From assembly GCF_000411295.1 (NCBI RefSeq), contig NZ_KE150421.1:745324-809323 (forward strand): 64,000 nt of DNA. Direction: 5' to 3'. This stretch comes from Paenisporosarcina sp. HGH0030. Its GTDB lineage: Bacteria > Bacillota > Bacilli > Bacillales_A > Planococcaceae. The position numbers and the translations under genes are program-made. Positions 16,998 through 25,476 of the stretch are shown here, piece by piece. The notes beneath the pieces were generated by a model. That model made no database searches. It was not told the origin of the DNA and saw only the letters and a list, made by a program, of their open reading frames with translations. How positions within the stretch are numbered: the first letter of the stretch is position 1; each line of letters begins with the position of its first letter.

Positions 16998-17059
16998 AGC
17001 TTTGTTAATCGATGTTGTTGGTTGCTTATCGTACATTTGCGCACATCATTAAACAGCCC
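16998..17059. repeat. Terminator-associated repeat element, 62-bp copy
   Basis: Begins AGCTTTGTTAA (16998-17008), contains TATCGTACATTTGCG (17027-17041) and ends TTAAACAGCCCT directly against the pepF stop codon. It thus lies between the gene and its terminator. It contains the family core 14-mer CGCAAATGTACGAT (minus strand). Confidence 0.65.
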
Positions 17060-18760
17060 TTAAAGTGCTTTATCGTCAATTGAATTTAACCATTGTTCAA
17101 TTGGGCCGATTACGGATTCAACGCAACCATCTTCGAATGGTGAAATCAAATTGGCTTCTTTTACAAGTCCTGTAAACGACAGACTTCCTCCAATTTTACA
17201 TAAGTGTACATAATCTGCCCAAGCTTGCTCACGGTCTTCTAACGTTCGTTTGAAGAACTGGAATGCACAGATTTGAGCCAATGTATAATCAATATAATAG
17301 AACGGACTTTGATAAATATGGCCTTGTCGTTGCCAGAACCCACCTCTGTTTAAGTAGTCATTACCGTCATAATCACGGTGTGGCAAATATTTTTCCTCAA
17401 GCTCACTCCAAGCCTTTTTACGTTCAGCTGGCGATGCCTCCGGATTTTCATAAACAAAGTGTTGGAATTCATCCACAGCCACCCCATATGGCAAGAATTC
17501 AAGCGAACTGCTTAAATGGGAAAATTTGTATTTATCCGTATCCTCCTTAAAGAAGTTTTCCATCCATGGCCAAGTAAGAAATTCCATACTCATAGAATGA
17601 ATTTCACACGCTTCGTATGTTGGCCAATTATATTCAGGGATTTCAAAATGACGACTTGAATACACTTGGAATGCGTGTCCCGCTTCATGTGTGAGAACAT
17701 CTATATCTCCAGATGTACCGTTAAAGTTAGAAAAAATGAAAGGTGCTTTGTAATCTTCGATATACGAACAGTACCCACCGCTTGCTTTCCCTTTTTTCGC
17801 GACAAGATCCATCAAGTTATTGTCTATCATGAAATCAAAGAATTCACTTGTTTCCTTCGACAATTCATCATACATTTTTTTGCCACCATCTATGATCCAC
17901 TCCGGTGAACCTTTTGGTGTGGCATTTCCGGTTTTGTAATTGATTGATTCATCGTAGTATTTGAAATCATCTACCCCGATGCGAGCCTGCTGACGTTCTT
18001 TTAACTTGGATGCCAACGGAACAATGAAATCCTTGACCTGATCACGGAAGTTCATGACCATTTTCGCGTCATAATCTGTGCGAATCATACGATAATAGCC
18101 CAGTTCCACAAAGTTTTTGTATCCTAATGTACGGGCAATTTCCGTTCGAACTTTTACCAAATCATCAAAAATCCGATCGAGTTGCTGCTCGTTTTCTGCG
18201 AAAAAGCTAAAGTAGGCGTCTTTTGCCCGTTTCCTCATGTCACGGTCTGTAGATTCAGTGAATGGCTGCATCTGTGCCAAGGTACGCTCTTCATTTTCAA
18301 AATTGATTTTGGCAGACGCAATCAATTGTTGATATTCTGATGAGAGTTTATTCTCTTTTTGCATCATTGGAATGACTTCAGAAGAAAAAGATTTAATCTG
18401 TGCTTCCGCAATGGCAAATAATTGAGTGCCCCACTTTTCTTCCAACTCGTTACGGAAAGATGAGCTCACCAGTGACTTATAATATTTTGTAATTAAATCA
18501 TCTACTTTTGGACTTAGTTCATCGAAGTAGTCCCGTTCCGCTTTGTAAAACTCGTCATTCGTGTCAATTGAATTTCTGATGTAGACAATGTTCATCATCG
18601 TTCCCACATGGTTTCTGATATCATTGATTTGCTTCATTACTTCACTTTGTACTTCAACAGTTTCGGAGTCATTAAACTCAGTTAATGCTTCATTAAACTG
18701 CGTTTCAATCTGTTCGAATTCAGGTCGTGTATACGCAAATTCTTCAAATTTTGTTACCAT
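17060..18760 (-). CDS. M3 family oligoendopeptidase, PepF type
   Basis: A 566-residue zinc metallopeptidase. The active-site HEAGH lies in DIDVLTHEAGHAFQVY (about residues 355-370), followed by the third-ligand region YEACEIHSMSMEFLTWPWM. M3 oligoendopeptidases degrade cytosolic peptides of roughly 6-20 residues. ATG 18760 is chosen because AGGGGA is 9 nt upstream; the ATG three codons earlier touches the ribosome site. It is a monocistronic gene. Confidence 0.9.
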   Translation of the reverse strand: MVTKFEEFAYTRPEFEQIETQFNEALTEFNDSETVEVQSEVMKQINDIRNHVGTMMNIVYIRNSIDTNDEFYKAERDYFDELSPKVDDLITKYYKSLVSSSFRNELEEKWGTQLFAIAEAQIKSFSSEVIPMMQKENKLSSEYQQLIASAKINFENEERTLAQMQPFTESTDRDMRKRAKDAYFSFFAENEQQLDRIFDDLVKVRTEIARTLGYKNFVELGYYRMIRTDYDAKMVMNFRDQVKDFIVPLASKLKERQQARIGVDDFKYYDESINYKTGNATPKGSPEWIIDGGKKMYDELSKETSEFFDFMIDNNLMDLVAKKGKASGGYCSYIEDYKAPFIFSNFNGTSGDIDVLTHEAGHAFQVYSSRHFEIPEYNWPTYEACEIHSMSMEFLTWPWMENFFKEDTDKYKFSHLSSSLEFLPYGVAVDEFQHFVYENPEASPAERKKAWSELEEKYLPHRDYDGNDYLNRGGFWQRQGHIYQSPFYYIDYTLAQICAFQFFKRTLEDREQAWADYVHLCKIGGSLSFTGLVKEANLISPFEDGCVESVIGPIEQWLNSIDDKAL

Positions 18761-18896
18761 CCTAAACATCCCCTATTATTTTCAAATCGCAATCTAAGAA
18801 TTTTTAATCATTTGATTACGTCTACTCATAAATAGTTTACTATTAATTCATTTATGACAACAAGAAAAATTATTTTATTTAGAATGTTAGGTATAT

Positions 18897-19457
18897 TTAT
18901 TCTGACCACTGGTTTTGTTGTTCTTCTGTCGCTACTAACTGTAAGTCGTCAGCTGTTATTGTAATGATTTGATAGTCATGACGTTCTGCATATTTCATGG
19001 CCAGTTCTTTCATAAACTTTGGTGAACCTTCATTTTCCTCATCATAAATGATCAGTAGACCGTCAGAATTTCGTATTATGAATTTATTCTTTTCTATAAA
19101 TTGCCAAGGTCCTTCATAAGGTTTTTTCGTCACACTTGTTTGAAAATCAGCATTTGAACAAATCGTTTGATACATTTCTTTTTTGCTGTCATTCCAGTTC
19201 TTTTCTTGCTCAAGAAAAGGCGTAATGACTGCGTATTTTAAATGCGGGAATGATTGCTTCAAATCAATAACCAATTGCGCTGCCCACGTTTCGACCCCTA
19301 ACTGCCCGCTGACAATAACCCATTCCAGTCCATCGTCAATTAGTTCAAGAAGACGATTTTCTAATGCCTTCTTTATAAAACCTACGCCTGGATGTTTATC
19401 GTCGAAAACACCAATCTCGTGCTGTTTATAACCTGTAATCACTAATCTTTTAATCAT
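18897..19457 (-). CDS. ypsA: YpsA-like SLOG family protein (DUF1273)
   Basis: A 186-residue protein with Rossmann-like fold. RLVITGYKQHEIGVFDDKHPGVGFIKKALENRL, WVIVSGQLGVETWAAQLVIDLK and the later KPYEGPWQFIEKNKFIIRNSDGLLIIYDEENEGSPKF are hallmarks of YpsA. YpsA influences cell division in Firmicutes when overproduced; SLOG proteins bind nucleotide-type ligands. In many Bacillales ypsA neighbours gpsB, which is not in this window. It is a single gene. Confidence 0.88.
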   Translation of the reverse strand: MIKRLVITGYKQHEIGVFDDKHPGVGFIKKALENRLLELIDDGLEWVIVSGQLGVETWAAQLVIDLKQSFPHLKYAVITPFLEQEKNWNDSKKEMYQTICSNADFQTSVTKKPYEGPWQFIEKNKFIIRNSDGLLIIYDEENEGSPKFMKELAMKYAERHDYQIITITADDLQLVATEEQQNQWSE

Positions 19458-19548
19458 TTGAAAACCTCCGTGTCACTAACGTATCTATATAGTATTTTAG
19501 CATTTAATAGAAACAACAGTTTGGAGAACAACGTCCAGGTTATCAAAA

Positions 19549-19577
19549 AATAAAGACCCTCCAATTTCAGAGGGTCC
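19549..19577 (-). terminator. Rho-independent terminator of the permease gene
   Basis: Minus strand GACCCTC-8 nt-GAGGGTC (19555-19576) followed by TTTATTTTTT. Confidence 0.85.
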
Positions 19578-19589
19578 GTATATCATAGA

Positions 19590-20990
19590 TTATATTAAAA
19601 ACATGGCTACGATTGTTGTAACAACCAACCCGATTGTCACTGGAAGAAGGTTTCTTCTCGCAAGTTCAAATGGATCGACACCACAGATAGCTGCCGCTGG
19701 AATAAGAGCCCATGGAACCAACGTCCCTCCACCAACCCATATGGCTGCAATTTGACCAAGAGCGGTCAAAGTAGCTGCACCTGCACCGATTGCATTAGCA
19801 AAGATAGTGGCAACAGAACCTACCAGAGAAATACCCGAGAACCCCGAGCCATCCAAGCCAGTTATTGCGCCAACAATCGTCAAAGTAACTGCACCGACTT
19901 CTTTACTTAACGGAACGAGTGATGCAAGAGCTACACCAAGGTCGTTGACGATGCCATGTGAAGTCTTCGGCAATAGTTCACCGATTATTTTATTGAACCC
20001 TGCATCTCCCAGATAAAAGAATGCAGCAATCGGAATGACTGCACCGAACACTTTAAAACCGAATTGAAAACCTTCAATAAAGTAACTTGTAGCTTTTTCA
20101 AGCCCTTTATTTTTATGGCTGACTATTGTAATGAATAAGAGGATGAAAACAGATGTACCACCTATCAATGCGGTTGCATCGCCACCCTGTAAATCAAGAA
20201 TGGACATCGCAATCACGTCAAGTGCAAACAGGACAGGGATCAGGAGTGCAAAAAAGCGCTTTTGTCCTGCGGATAACAACGTTAATTGATGTTCAGTAGG
20301 TTCCGTTGTTGGCATGGCTGATATTCCTGTAGTTGCTGTTAACAATCCGGATTTTAAGTCTCGTTTCAAGAAATAAAACGCGGTAATGGTAGTCACGAGC
20401 CCCATCACAATAACTAGCGGAATACTTGCACTGATGACATCACCAACTGGAAGCCCCGCAGCATCCGCGGTCAATTTTGGTGCTCCTTGAATAATGAAAT
20501 CTCCTGATAACGCAATTCCGTGCCCGAATAAGTTCATTGCCATGGCAACCCCAAGTGCAGGCAAGCCTACACGAAGTGCGATTGGAAGTAATACAGCGCC
20601 CATCAACGCTACAGCTGGAGACGGCCAGAAAAACCATGAAATGACCATCATTAAGATTCCGATTGTCCAATAAGCCAATGCAGGGGTCTTAATGAGTTTC
20701 GAAAACGGTGAAATCATCACATCATTGATTCCGGTCGTTGTCAGAACTTTACTCATCGCGACAATAATTGAGATAACAAGTATCGTTGGCAATAATTCTG
20801 TAATCGCGAAAATGAAGCTGTTAAAAATACTACTGATTGAGCCACTCAAAGAGCCAGTGGCAGTAATGGCAATTAGAAAAATACCGACGATACTTACAAT
20901 GGTTGTATCACGTCTCATCACCATAAAGCCGATGATTAAAAAGATAAAAACGACATAAATCCAATGCAACGCTGTTAATTCAACACCCAT
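19590..20990 (-). CDS. GntP/IT-superfamily type permease
   Basis: A 466-residue integral membrane protein with about 12 hydrophobic segments. It shows the two-half arrangement of ion-transporter (IT) superfamily carriers with re-entrant motifs near GHGIALSGDFIIQGAP and GAGAATLTALGQIAAIWVGGGTLVPWALIPAAAICGVDPFELARRN. It most resembles gluconate/citrate-type secondary transporters, probably for an organic anion. Start 20990 has AAGGAGAAG at 9 nt; the longer frame is unsupported. The substrate is unknown. It has its own terminator and no co-transcribed neighbour. Confidence 0.7.
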   Translation of the reverse strand: MGVELTALHWIYVVFIFLIIGFMVMRRDTTIVSIVGIFLIAITATGSLSGSISSIFNSFIFAITELLPTILVISIIVAMSKVLTTTGINDVMISPFSKLIKTPALAYWTIGILMMVISWFFWPSPAVALMGAVLLPIALRVGLPALGVAMAMNLFGHGIALSGDFIIQGAPKLTADAAGLPVGDVISASIPLVIVMGLVTTITAFYFLKRDLKSGLLTATTGISAMPTTEPTEHQLTLLSAGQKRFFALLIPVLFALDVIAMSILDLQGGDATALIGGTSVFILLFITIVSHKNKGLEKATSYFIEGFQFGFKVFGAVIPIAAFFYLGDAGFNKIIGELLPKTSHGIVNDLGVALASLVPLSKEVGAVTLTIVGAITGLDGSGFSGISLVGSVATIFANAIGAGAATLTALGQIAAIWVGGGTLVPWALIPAAAICGVDPFELARRNLLPVTIGLVVTTIVAMFLI

Positions 20991-21110
20991 CAGATTTCTT
21001 CTCCTTTCTTGCATCCTTTTGTTTGAAGAGGGTATCCCTACTTCAAGATGTTCTATAGGATATGTGCAGCAAGAAAAGTGGTGTGAGGAATGCCCAAGAA
21101 TTTGAGAGAC

Positions 21111-21141
21111 AAAAAACACCGCTCAATTAAGTGAGCGGTGT
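21111..21141 (-). terminator. Rho-independent terminator of the aldo-keto reductase gene
   Basis: Minus strand ACCGCTCA-TTAAT-region-TGAGCGGT followed by GTTTTTTG, about 12 bp after the stop at 21153. Confidence 0.85.
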
Positions 21142-21152
21142 GATAAGTACTA

Positions 21153-21995
21153 TTAAAAATCAAAGTTATCTGGATCTGGACCTACACGTTTGTTTTCATT
21201 GAGTGAAGAAATTTTCTCCATTTCTTCTGCCGAAAGCTCAAAGTCAAATATAGATGCATTTTCAACAATACGATGTTCATTGATTGATTTTGGAATGGTC
21301 ACAACATCATTTTGAAGATCCCAACGCAAGATGATTTGTGCCACGGATTTTCCATGTGTCTCAGCAATTTCTTTAAGTTTCACATCATCAAGTAATTGCC
21401 CTTGCATAAGGGGTGACCAAGCTTCAAGTTGAATATTGTTTTGTTGGCAAAATGCACGCAGGTCTTCCTGACTCAATTTAGGATGGTATTCAACTTGATT
21501 GACCATCGGAACGATTGTTGCATCTTTCATTACATCTTTTAGGTGATGAATATGGAAATTACTTACTCCAATTGCTTTTACACGGTTTTCAGTATAGATA
21601 GTTTCAAGTGCTCGCCAAGTATCTTTATACTTTCCTTCTACTGGCCAGTGAATTAAGTATAGATCTAAGTAATCCAAGCCTAATTTTTTTAGACTTGTTT
21701 CATAAGCGTCCAAAGTAGTTTCGTATCCGAAATCTGCATTCCACACTTTAGAAGTGATAAATAATTCTTCTCGTGAAATACCGGTTTCTATCATTCCCTG
21801 ACGGATTCCTTCACCCACTCCTTCTTCATTTTGATACACTGCAGCAGTATCAATGCTGCGGTATCCCTTTAAGATAGCAGTCTTCACAGCTTCTATTACC
21901 TCTGTTCCTTCTTCAACTTTAAAAACGCCTAATCCGAACCAAGGCATTTTGATTCCATTATGTAAAGTTGTACATGCTTGCAAGTTATTTTTCAT
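21153..21995 (-). CDS. Aldo/keto reductase (YvgN-like)
   Basis: A 280-residue NADPH-dependent (beta/alpha)8 reductase. The catalytic tetrad positions are seen in SIDTAAVYQNEEGVGEG (Asp, Tyr), ITSKVWNADFG (Lys) and YLIHWPVEGKYKDTW (His). NADPH-binding residues are near IPKSINEHRIVENASIFDFEL. Closest known style is the YvgN/YtbE group, which reduces glyoxal-type and other reactive aldehydes. The 280-bp upstream region holds spaced ACTTGCATT repeats that could be a regulator site. Confidence 0.9.
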   Translation of the reverse strand: MKNNLQACTTLHNGIKMPWFGLGVFKVEEGTEVIEAVKTAILKGYRSIDTAAVYQNEEGVGEGIRQGMIETGISREELFITSKVWNADFGYETTLDAYETSLKKLGLDYLDLYLIHWPVEGKYKDTWRALETIYTENRVKAIGVSNFHIHHLKDVMKDATIVPMVNQVEYHPKLSQEDLRAFCQQNNIQLEAWSPLMQGQLLDDVKLKEIAETHGKSVAQIILRWDLQNDVVTIPKSINEHRIVENASIFDFELSAEEMEKISSLNENKRVGPDPDNFDF

Positions 21996-22133
21996 TTTTG
22001 TTATTCCTCCAGTGTCTACATATTTTACACTTTCCCATTCTCTCTTTTTTCATTTAACACTTCAATTAATTGACCTTACCAATATAATTTCCATGAATAA
22101 TAAACGCTCTTTTCCTTGAAAACACTGATTTGT

Positions 22134-22207
22134 TATACACTTGCATTATGCAAATTAATACAATGTAATATACTTGCATTTTACAACAATAATACAATAC
22201 TTGTTAA
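22134..22207. promoter_or_regulatory. Spaced direct repeats upstream of the aldo-keto reductase
   Basis: ACTTGCATT occurs at 22139 and 22172 (33 bp apart), with ACTTGTTAA at 22199. The first copy is part of the palindrome TTGCATTATGCAA (22141-22153) and each of the first two is followed by TAATACAAT. Helically phased spacing and dyad symmetry suggest a regulator site. The region 21996-22279 otherwise shows no gene. Confidence 0.4.
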
Positions 22208-22265
22208 ACTCAAGTAACTTACAATGAATATGTTTGTATTCCACAGCTATTACACATAAGAAAAA

Positions 22266-22279
22266 CCATCCCCTGTTTG
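22266..22279 (-). terminator. Distal half of the spo0M terminator, displaced by IS insertion
   Basis: CCATCCCC (22266-22273) with the preceding A-tract is the 3' half of a terminator whose 5' half (GGGAATGGC, 23716-23724) is now on the other side of the IS element. Rejoined across the 4-bp target TTTG they form an 8-bp stem with a G-T pair and a TTTTTC tail. TTTG (22276-22279) is repeated at 23710-23713. Confidence 0.75.
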
Positions 22280-22332
22280 TGAACTGCCCCATAAAAGTTA
22301 GACACCAATCTAACTTTTATGGGGTGTTTATT

Positions 22333-22839
22333 TTGGCCAAATTTACAAAAGAACAAAAAATTTCAGCAGTTAAACGATACTTGGATGGCAACGAGGGATA
22401 TTCAACTCTCTCAAAAGAAATTGGTGTGTCACAAGTTATTCTTCGAGAGTGGGTTGGACTTTACAAGGTTTGGGGTCCTGACATCTTTGATGTATCCTAT
22501 ACAACGTATTCTGCAGAGTTTAAACTGGAGGTACTAAACAATATGGCGGATACAGAAAGTTCTTCTCTCGATATTGCGGTCGAATATGGCATTACCTCAC
22601 CAGCAATGATTAGAAGTTGGAGAAGAGCCTTCGAAAAAGAAGGTTACGACGCCCTGTTTCCCAATAGAAAGGTTCGTCCTCCTATGAAAAAGAAATCAGA
22701 AGATAAGAAAGAGTTAACAGAGATTGATCAGTTGAAGGAGAAGGTCAAACTTTTAGAGATGGAAAACGCGTACCTAAAAAAGTTGAAAGCTTTGGTTCAA
22801 GAACAGGAAAGGTCACAAATAAAATCAAGACGCAAGTAA
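22333..22839 (+). CDS. IS3 family transposase OrfA (helix-turn-helix)
   Basis: A 168-residue DNA-binding protein with two helix-turn-helix units: [30 protein letters not shown] (about residues 12-41) and [26 protein letters not shown] (about 80-105), then a C-terminal coiled coil ([25 protein letters not shown]) for multimerisation. TTG 22333 is preceded by GGGGTG at 8 nt. The sequence A-AAA-AAG at 22776-22782 in the coiled-coil codons is the expected -1 frameshift site that fuses it to OrfB. Confidence 0.92.
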   Translation: MAKFTKEQKISAVKRYLDGNEGYSTLSKEIGVSQVILREWVGLYKVWGPDIFDVSYTTYSAEFKLEVLNNMADTESSSLDIAVEYGITSPAMIRSWRRAFEKEGYDALFPNRKVRPPMKKKSEDKKELTEIDQLKEKVKLLEMENAYLKKLKALVQEQERSQIKSRRK

Positions 22840-22883
22840 TCCTTGAACTGAAGCATCTCTACCAGGTCACCGACCTTATTAAA

Positions 22884-23678
22884 GTGGCCAGTATCAAACG
22901 GAGTGTCTATTACTACTGGGAACAGCGGTTGAATGCGCCAGACAAATATGAACTGGTAAAGAAGGCCATCACGGAGATCTACCACGAGCATAAGGGACGT
23001 TACGGGTATCGACGTATCACGATAGAACTCGAAAACAGAGGCTTCAAACATAATCCCAAGACCATCCTTCGTCTCATGAATGACATGGGACTGAAGTGCC
23101 TGGTCCGTATGAAAAAGTACCGTTCTTACAAAGGGAATGTCGGTCATATCGCTCCAAATCATCTGAATCGTGATTTCCGTGCGGATAAAATGAACCAGAA
23201 GTGGGTCACGGACGTGACAGAGTTCCACCTGTTTGGAGAGAAACGCTACCTGTCACCCATCATGGATCTGTGCAATGGGGAAATCATCGCTTTCAAGGTC
23301 ATGGCACGCCCAGTATATGAACTCGTAAGTGATATGTTAGATCAGGCTTTGGAAAAGTTGTGTCCTGAGGATAACGTCATCCTCCACTCAGATCAAGGCT
23401 GGCATTATCAACATGCGAAATTCGTCAAGACACTCGATGCACACGGCATCACCCAGAGCATGTCCCGTAAGGGAAACTGTCTCGACAACGCAGCCATGGA
23501 GAGTTTCTTTGCCATCTTGAAGTCCGAACTTCTCTATCTGCAAGACTTTCGAGACATCGCTCATTTTGAGAGAGAACTGGACGAGTTTATGGATTACTAC
23601 AACAACAAGCGTATCAAGGCAAAATTAAAGAACCTGAGCCCAGTGAAATACCGGAGTCAGGTCCTTAAATCTGCATAA
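22884..23678 (+). CDS. IS3 family transposase OrfB (DDE catalytic part)
   Basis: Retroviral-integrase-type catalytic domain. The frame is open upstream of 22884 to the slippery site at 22782, so the functional product is the OrfAB fusion made by -1 frameshifting; 22884 (GTG) is only the first in-frame start-like codon. DDE residues: Asp in [11 protein letters not shown], Asp in [12 protein letters not shown], Glu in [16 protein letters not shown]. The HTH_21-type N-terminal section [21 protein letters not shown] is intact. No disabling mutation is seen. Confidence 0.93.
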   Translation: MASIKRSVYYYWEQRLNAPDKYELVKKAITEIYHEHKGRYGYRRITIELENRGFKHNPKTILRLMNDMGLKCLVRMKKYRSYKGNVGHIAPNHLNRDFRADKMNQKWVTDVTEFHLFGEKRYLSPIMDLCNGEIIAFKVMARPVYELVSDMLDQALEKLCPEDNVILHSDQGWHYQHAKFVKTLDAHGITQSMSRKGNCLDNAAMESFFAILKSELLYLQDFRDIAHFERELDEFMDYYNNKRIKAKLKNLSPVKYRSQVLKSA

Positions 23679-23709
23679 TTTTCATGTTTAACTTTTTTGG
23701 TTCAGTTCA

Positions 23710-23727
23710 TTTGTTGGGAATGGCTTA
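23710..23727 (-). terminator. Proximal half of the spo0M terminator, split by the IS
   Basis: TTTG target copy (23710-23713) followed by the 5' stem strand GCCATTCCC on the minus strand (23716-23724), starting 8 nt after the spo0M stop. Its partner lies at 22266-22273, beyond the IS. Confidence 0.75.
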
Positions 23728-23731
23728 CTTC

Positions 23732-24151
23732 TTAACCTAAATCTTTACCGTAAACAATTTCATCTTCATCCTGCACATCCACCGCATTAATGATATGTAC
23801 TGATGTGCGTAAATACATTTTTGCGGTATCATCTGTTAACACCCAGCGTTCATCTGGCATCAATTCAAAAGGCACCATACGGGTTTCTTTTGATTTTACT
23901 GAGCCTACCATTTCAATGGTGTGTTTCGCCACACACTCTTCAGTTACATCAAAATCACTGTCTTCCCGATGCCCTTCTTTTCTCAACAATACTTCTAATT
24001 TAATGAACTCAATAACTTGTTCGCTTTGACCACCATTAATATAAATTTTACCTGATAGTGATTCTCCGTGCGCAATTTCAGGTTTGTCTACAACAGTATC
24101 TACTTTCATTGAACCAATACCGATTGTAGACAAAAACTTTTTCAACATCAT
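23732..24151 (-). CDS. Spo0M-like sporulation control protein (short form)
   Basis: A 139-residue arrestin-like beta-sandwich protein. KKFLSTIGIGSMKVDTVVDKPEIAHGESLSGKIYINGG is the N-terminal Spo0M signature and FELMPDERWVLTDD is the conserved middle. B. subtilis Spo0M is about 258 residues; this form has only the first arrestin-type domain. The stop is followed within 8 nt by the original terminator, so the short form predates the IS insertion. Spo0M affects early sporulation and cell-envelope behaviour. Two adjacent ATG codons (24151, 24148) follow GGGAGGA. Confidence 0.85.
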   Translation of the reverse strand: MMLKKFLSTIGIGSMKVDTVVDKPEIAHGESLSGKIYINGGQSEQVIEFIKLEVLLRKEGHREDSDFDVTEECVAKHTIEMVGSVKSKETRMVPFELMPDERWVLTDDTAKMYLRTSVHIINAVDVQDEDEIVYGKDLG

Positions 24152-24217
24152 GTCTTCCTCCCTGTCATAGAAACCATTCCATCCATTCCAATTGATTCAC
24201 TTATCTCATGTCCATTA

Positions 24218-25387
24218 TCAATAATGATGATCAAGCTCTGTTTCATGTCGATTGTATCTACGCTTAAATAACTTATAAATATGCGTGACCAATACTTTAA
24301 GTAAAGCATACCCTGGAATCCCTAAAATTACGCCTGGAACTCCAAACAATGAACCCGCAGTCAATAAAACAAAAATAATGGTAATTGGATGTATATGTAG
24401 TGATTTACCCATAATCTGAGGAGAAATAAACTTCCCTTCTACTAATTGTACGACTGTCCACACAATCGCCAATTTAAACAGCATGAATGGGGAAGTTACG
24501 ATAGCAATCACAGCTGCTGGTGCGATTGCAATAATCGGTCCTAAATAGGGCACTACACTAGTAATCATGGCTAAAACCCCTAGAAGCAAAGCATAGTCCA
24601 TACCAATAATAACGAAACCGATGAACACCATAAATCCAATGCACATCGCGATCAAAATTTGTCCTTGAATATATGCACTGATTTGTTTGTCTGCATCTTT
24701 CATTACCTGACGTGTATCTTCTCTCATGCGTGGAGGCAATAAATTCAGAATATATTGCGGTAACTTTTCGCCGTCTTTCAACAAGTAAAACAAAATAAAT
24801 GGCACGGTTACAATCGCCAATATTAAACCTGTCAAAGTGGAGATTACTTTCCCAATCCCACTAGCAACTCCACCCACAGCATCCTGGAGGGTATTTCCAA
24901 TATCCTCAGGTAGTTGCTGCAGTATTATATTTACATCAAATTCAAGATTAGCATAGTAACTCGAAAAGATTGATGTTTTAAGAAAGGCATCAATAGATAT
25001 GACAAGTTCCTTGAAGTATCCAGGGAAATCTTGAATCAAATTCGTTAACTGCGTTTTTAGGAACGGAAACACAAGTAAGATTAATAAGGTGATGAGGCCG
25101 ATTAACCCTAAGAAAATAATAAGAATGCCCCAGATTTTCGGTATTTTCAACCGTATCAAAAGCCGCAGTAAAGGACGTAAAAGGTAATACCCAATGGTTG
25201 CTAAAATGACAGGCAATACGACATTCGCCAAAAACACTTGCATGGGATAAAAAACAAACGAAACGACATCAAAGATCCATATAATCAAACCCAATAATAA
25301 GATCAATAACATTAAATATAGTGTATTCCTCCCACCTAGAAACTGAATGAATCTAGTAGAAAAAAAGGATGTTTTTTCTGGTTGCAT
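24218..25387 (-). CDS. AI-2E family transporter
   Basis: A 389-residue membrane protein with about eight hydrophobic segments (two pairs at residues 20-95, a long periplasmic-type loop about 100-190, then four to five more). The GLILAIVTVPFILFYLLKDGEKL and LAMITSVVPYLGPIIAIAPAAV stretches are typical of the family, whose members were named for autoinducer-2 export but also include Na+/H+ antiporters. Start ATG 25387 has GTGGGG at 9 nt. The role here is unknown. It precedes an LCP gene by 90 bp on the same strand. Confidence 0.85.
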   Translation of the reverse strand: MQPEKTSFFSTRFIQFLGGRNTLYLMLLILLLGLIIWIFDVVSFVFYPMQVFLANVVLPVILATIGYYLLRPLLRLLIRLKIPKIWGILIIFLGLIGLITLLILLVFPFLKTQLTNLIQDFPGYFKELVISIDAFLKTSIFSSYYANLEFDVNIILQQLPEDIGNTLQDAVGGVASGIGKVISTLTGLILAIVTVPFILFYLLKDGEKLPQYILNLLPPRMREDTRQVMKDADKQISAYIQGQILIAMCIGFMVFIGFVIIGMDYALLLGVLAMITSVVPYLGPIIAIAPAAVIAIVTSPFMLFKLAIVWTVVQLVEGKFISPQIMGKSLHIHPITIIFVLLTAGSLFGVPGVILGIPGYALLKVLVTHIYKLFKRRYNRHETELDHHY

Positions 25388-25476
25388 ATCATGTCCCCAC
25401 TTTCGAATTCTCATAATCTTAAGAATGATTACGATAAAACTAATTTTACAGGAAAATTGCGCTGATAATCAATTTA

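Larger units (their letters stand above)
16704..17059. other. Intergenic region: reductase promoter, pepF terminator, mini repeat element
   Basis: Contents in order: the promoter/operator candidate at 16771-16790, an AT-rich tract with a TTGACA on the minus strand near 16845, the pepF terminator at 16953-16984, and a 62-bp copy of the terminator-associated repeat element at 16998-17059. An open frame across this stretch crosses the terminator and is not considered a gene. Confidence 0.6.
22280..23709 (+). mobile_element. IS3 family element (IS150-type), complete
   Basis: A 1430-bp insertion. Inverted ends are TGAACTGCCCCATAAAAGTT at the left (from 22280) and the complement of TGAACTGAACCAAAAAAGTT at the right (to 23709), 16 of 20 identical. 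A 4-bp direct repeat TTTG flanks it (22276-22279, 23710-23713). It carries orfA and orfB in -1 relationship with an A6G slippery heptamer at 22776-22782. All parts look intact, so it may still be active. It is inserted in the loop of the spo0M terminator. Confidence 0.93.

Noticed and set aside
16835-17044. 69-residue minus-strand frame beside pepF
   Set aside because: It runs through the pepF terminator stem and a repeat element, has no ribosome site, and has no recognisable family.
22797-23228. 143-residue minus-strand frame inside the IS
   Set aside because: Antisense shadow of the transposase OrfB gene.
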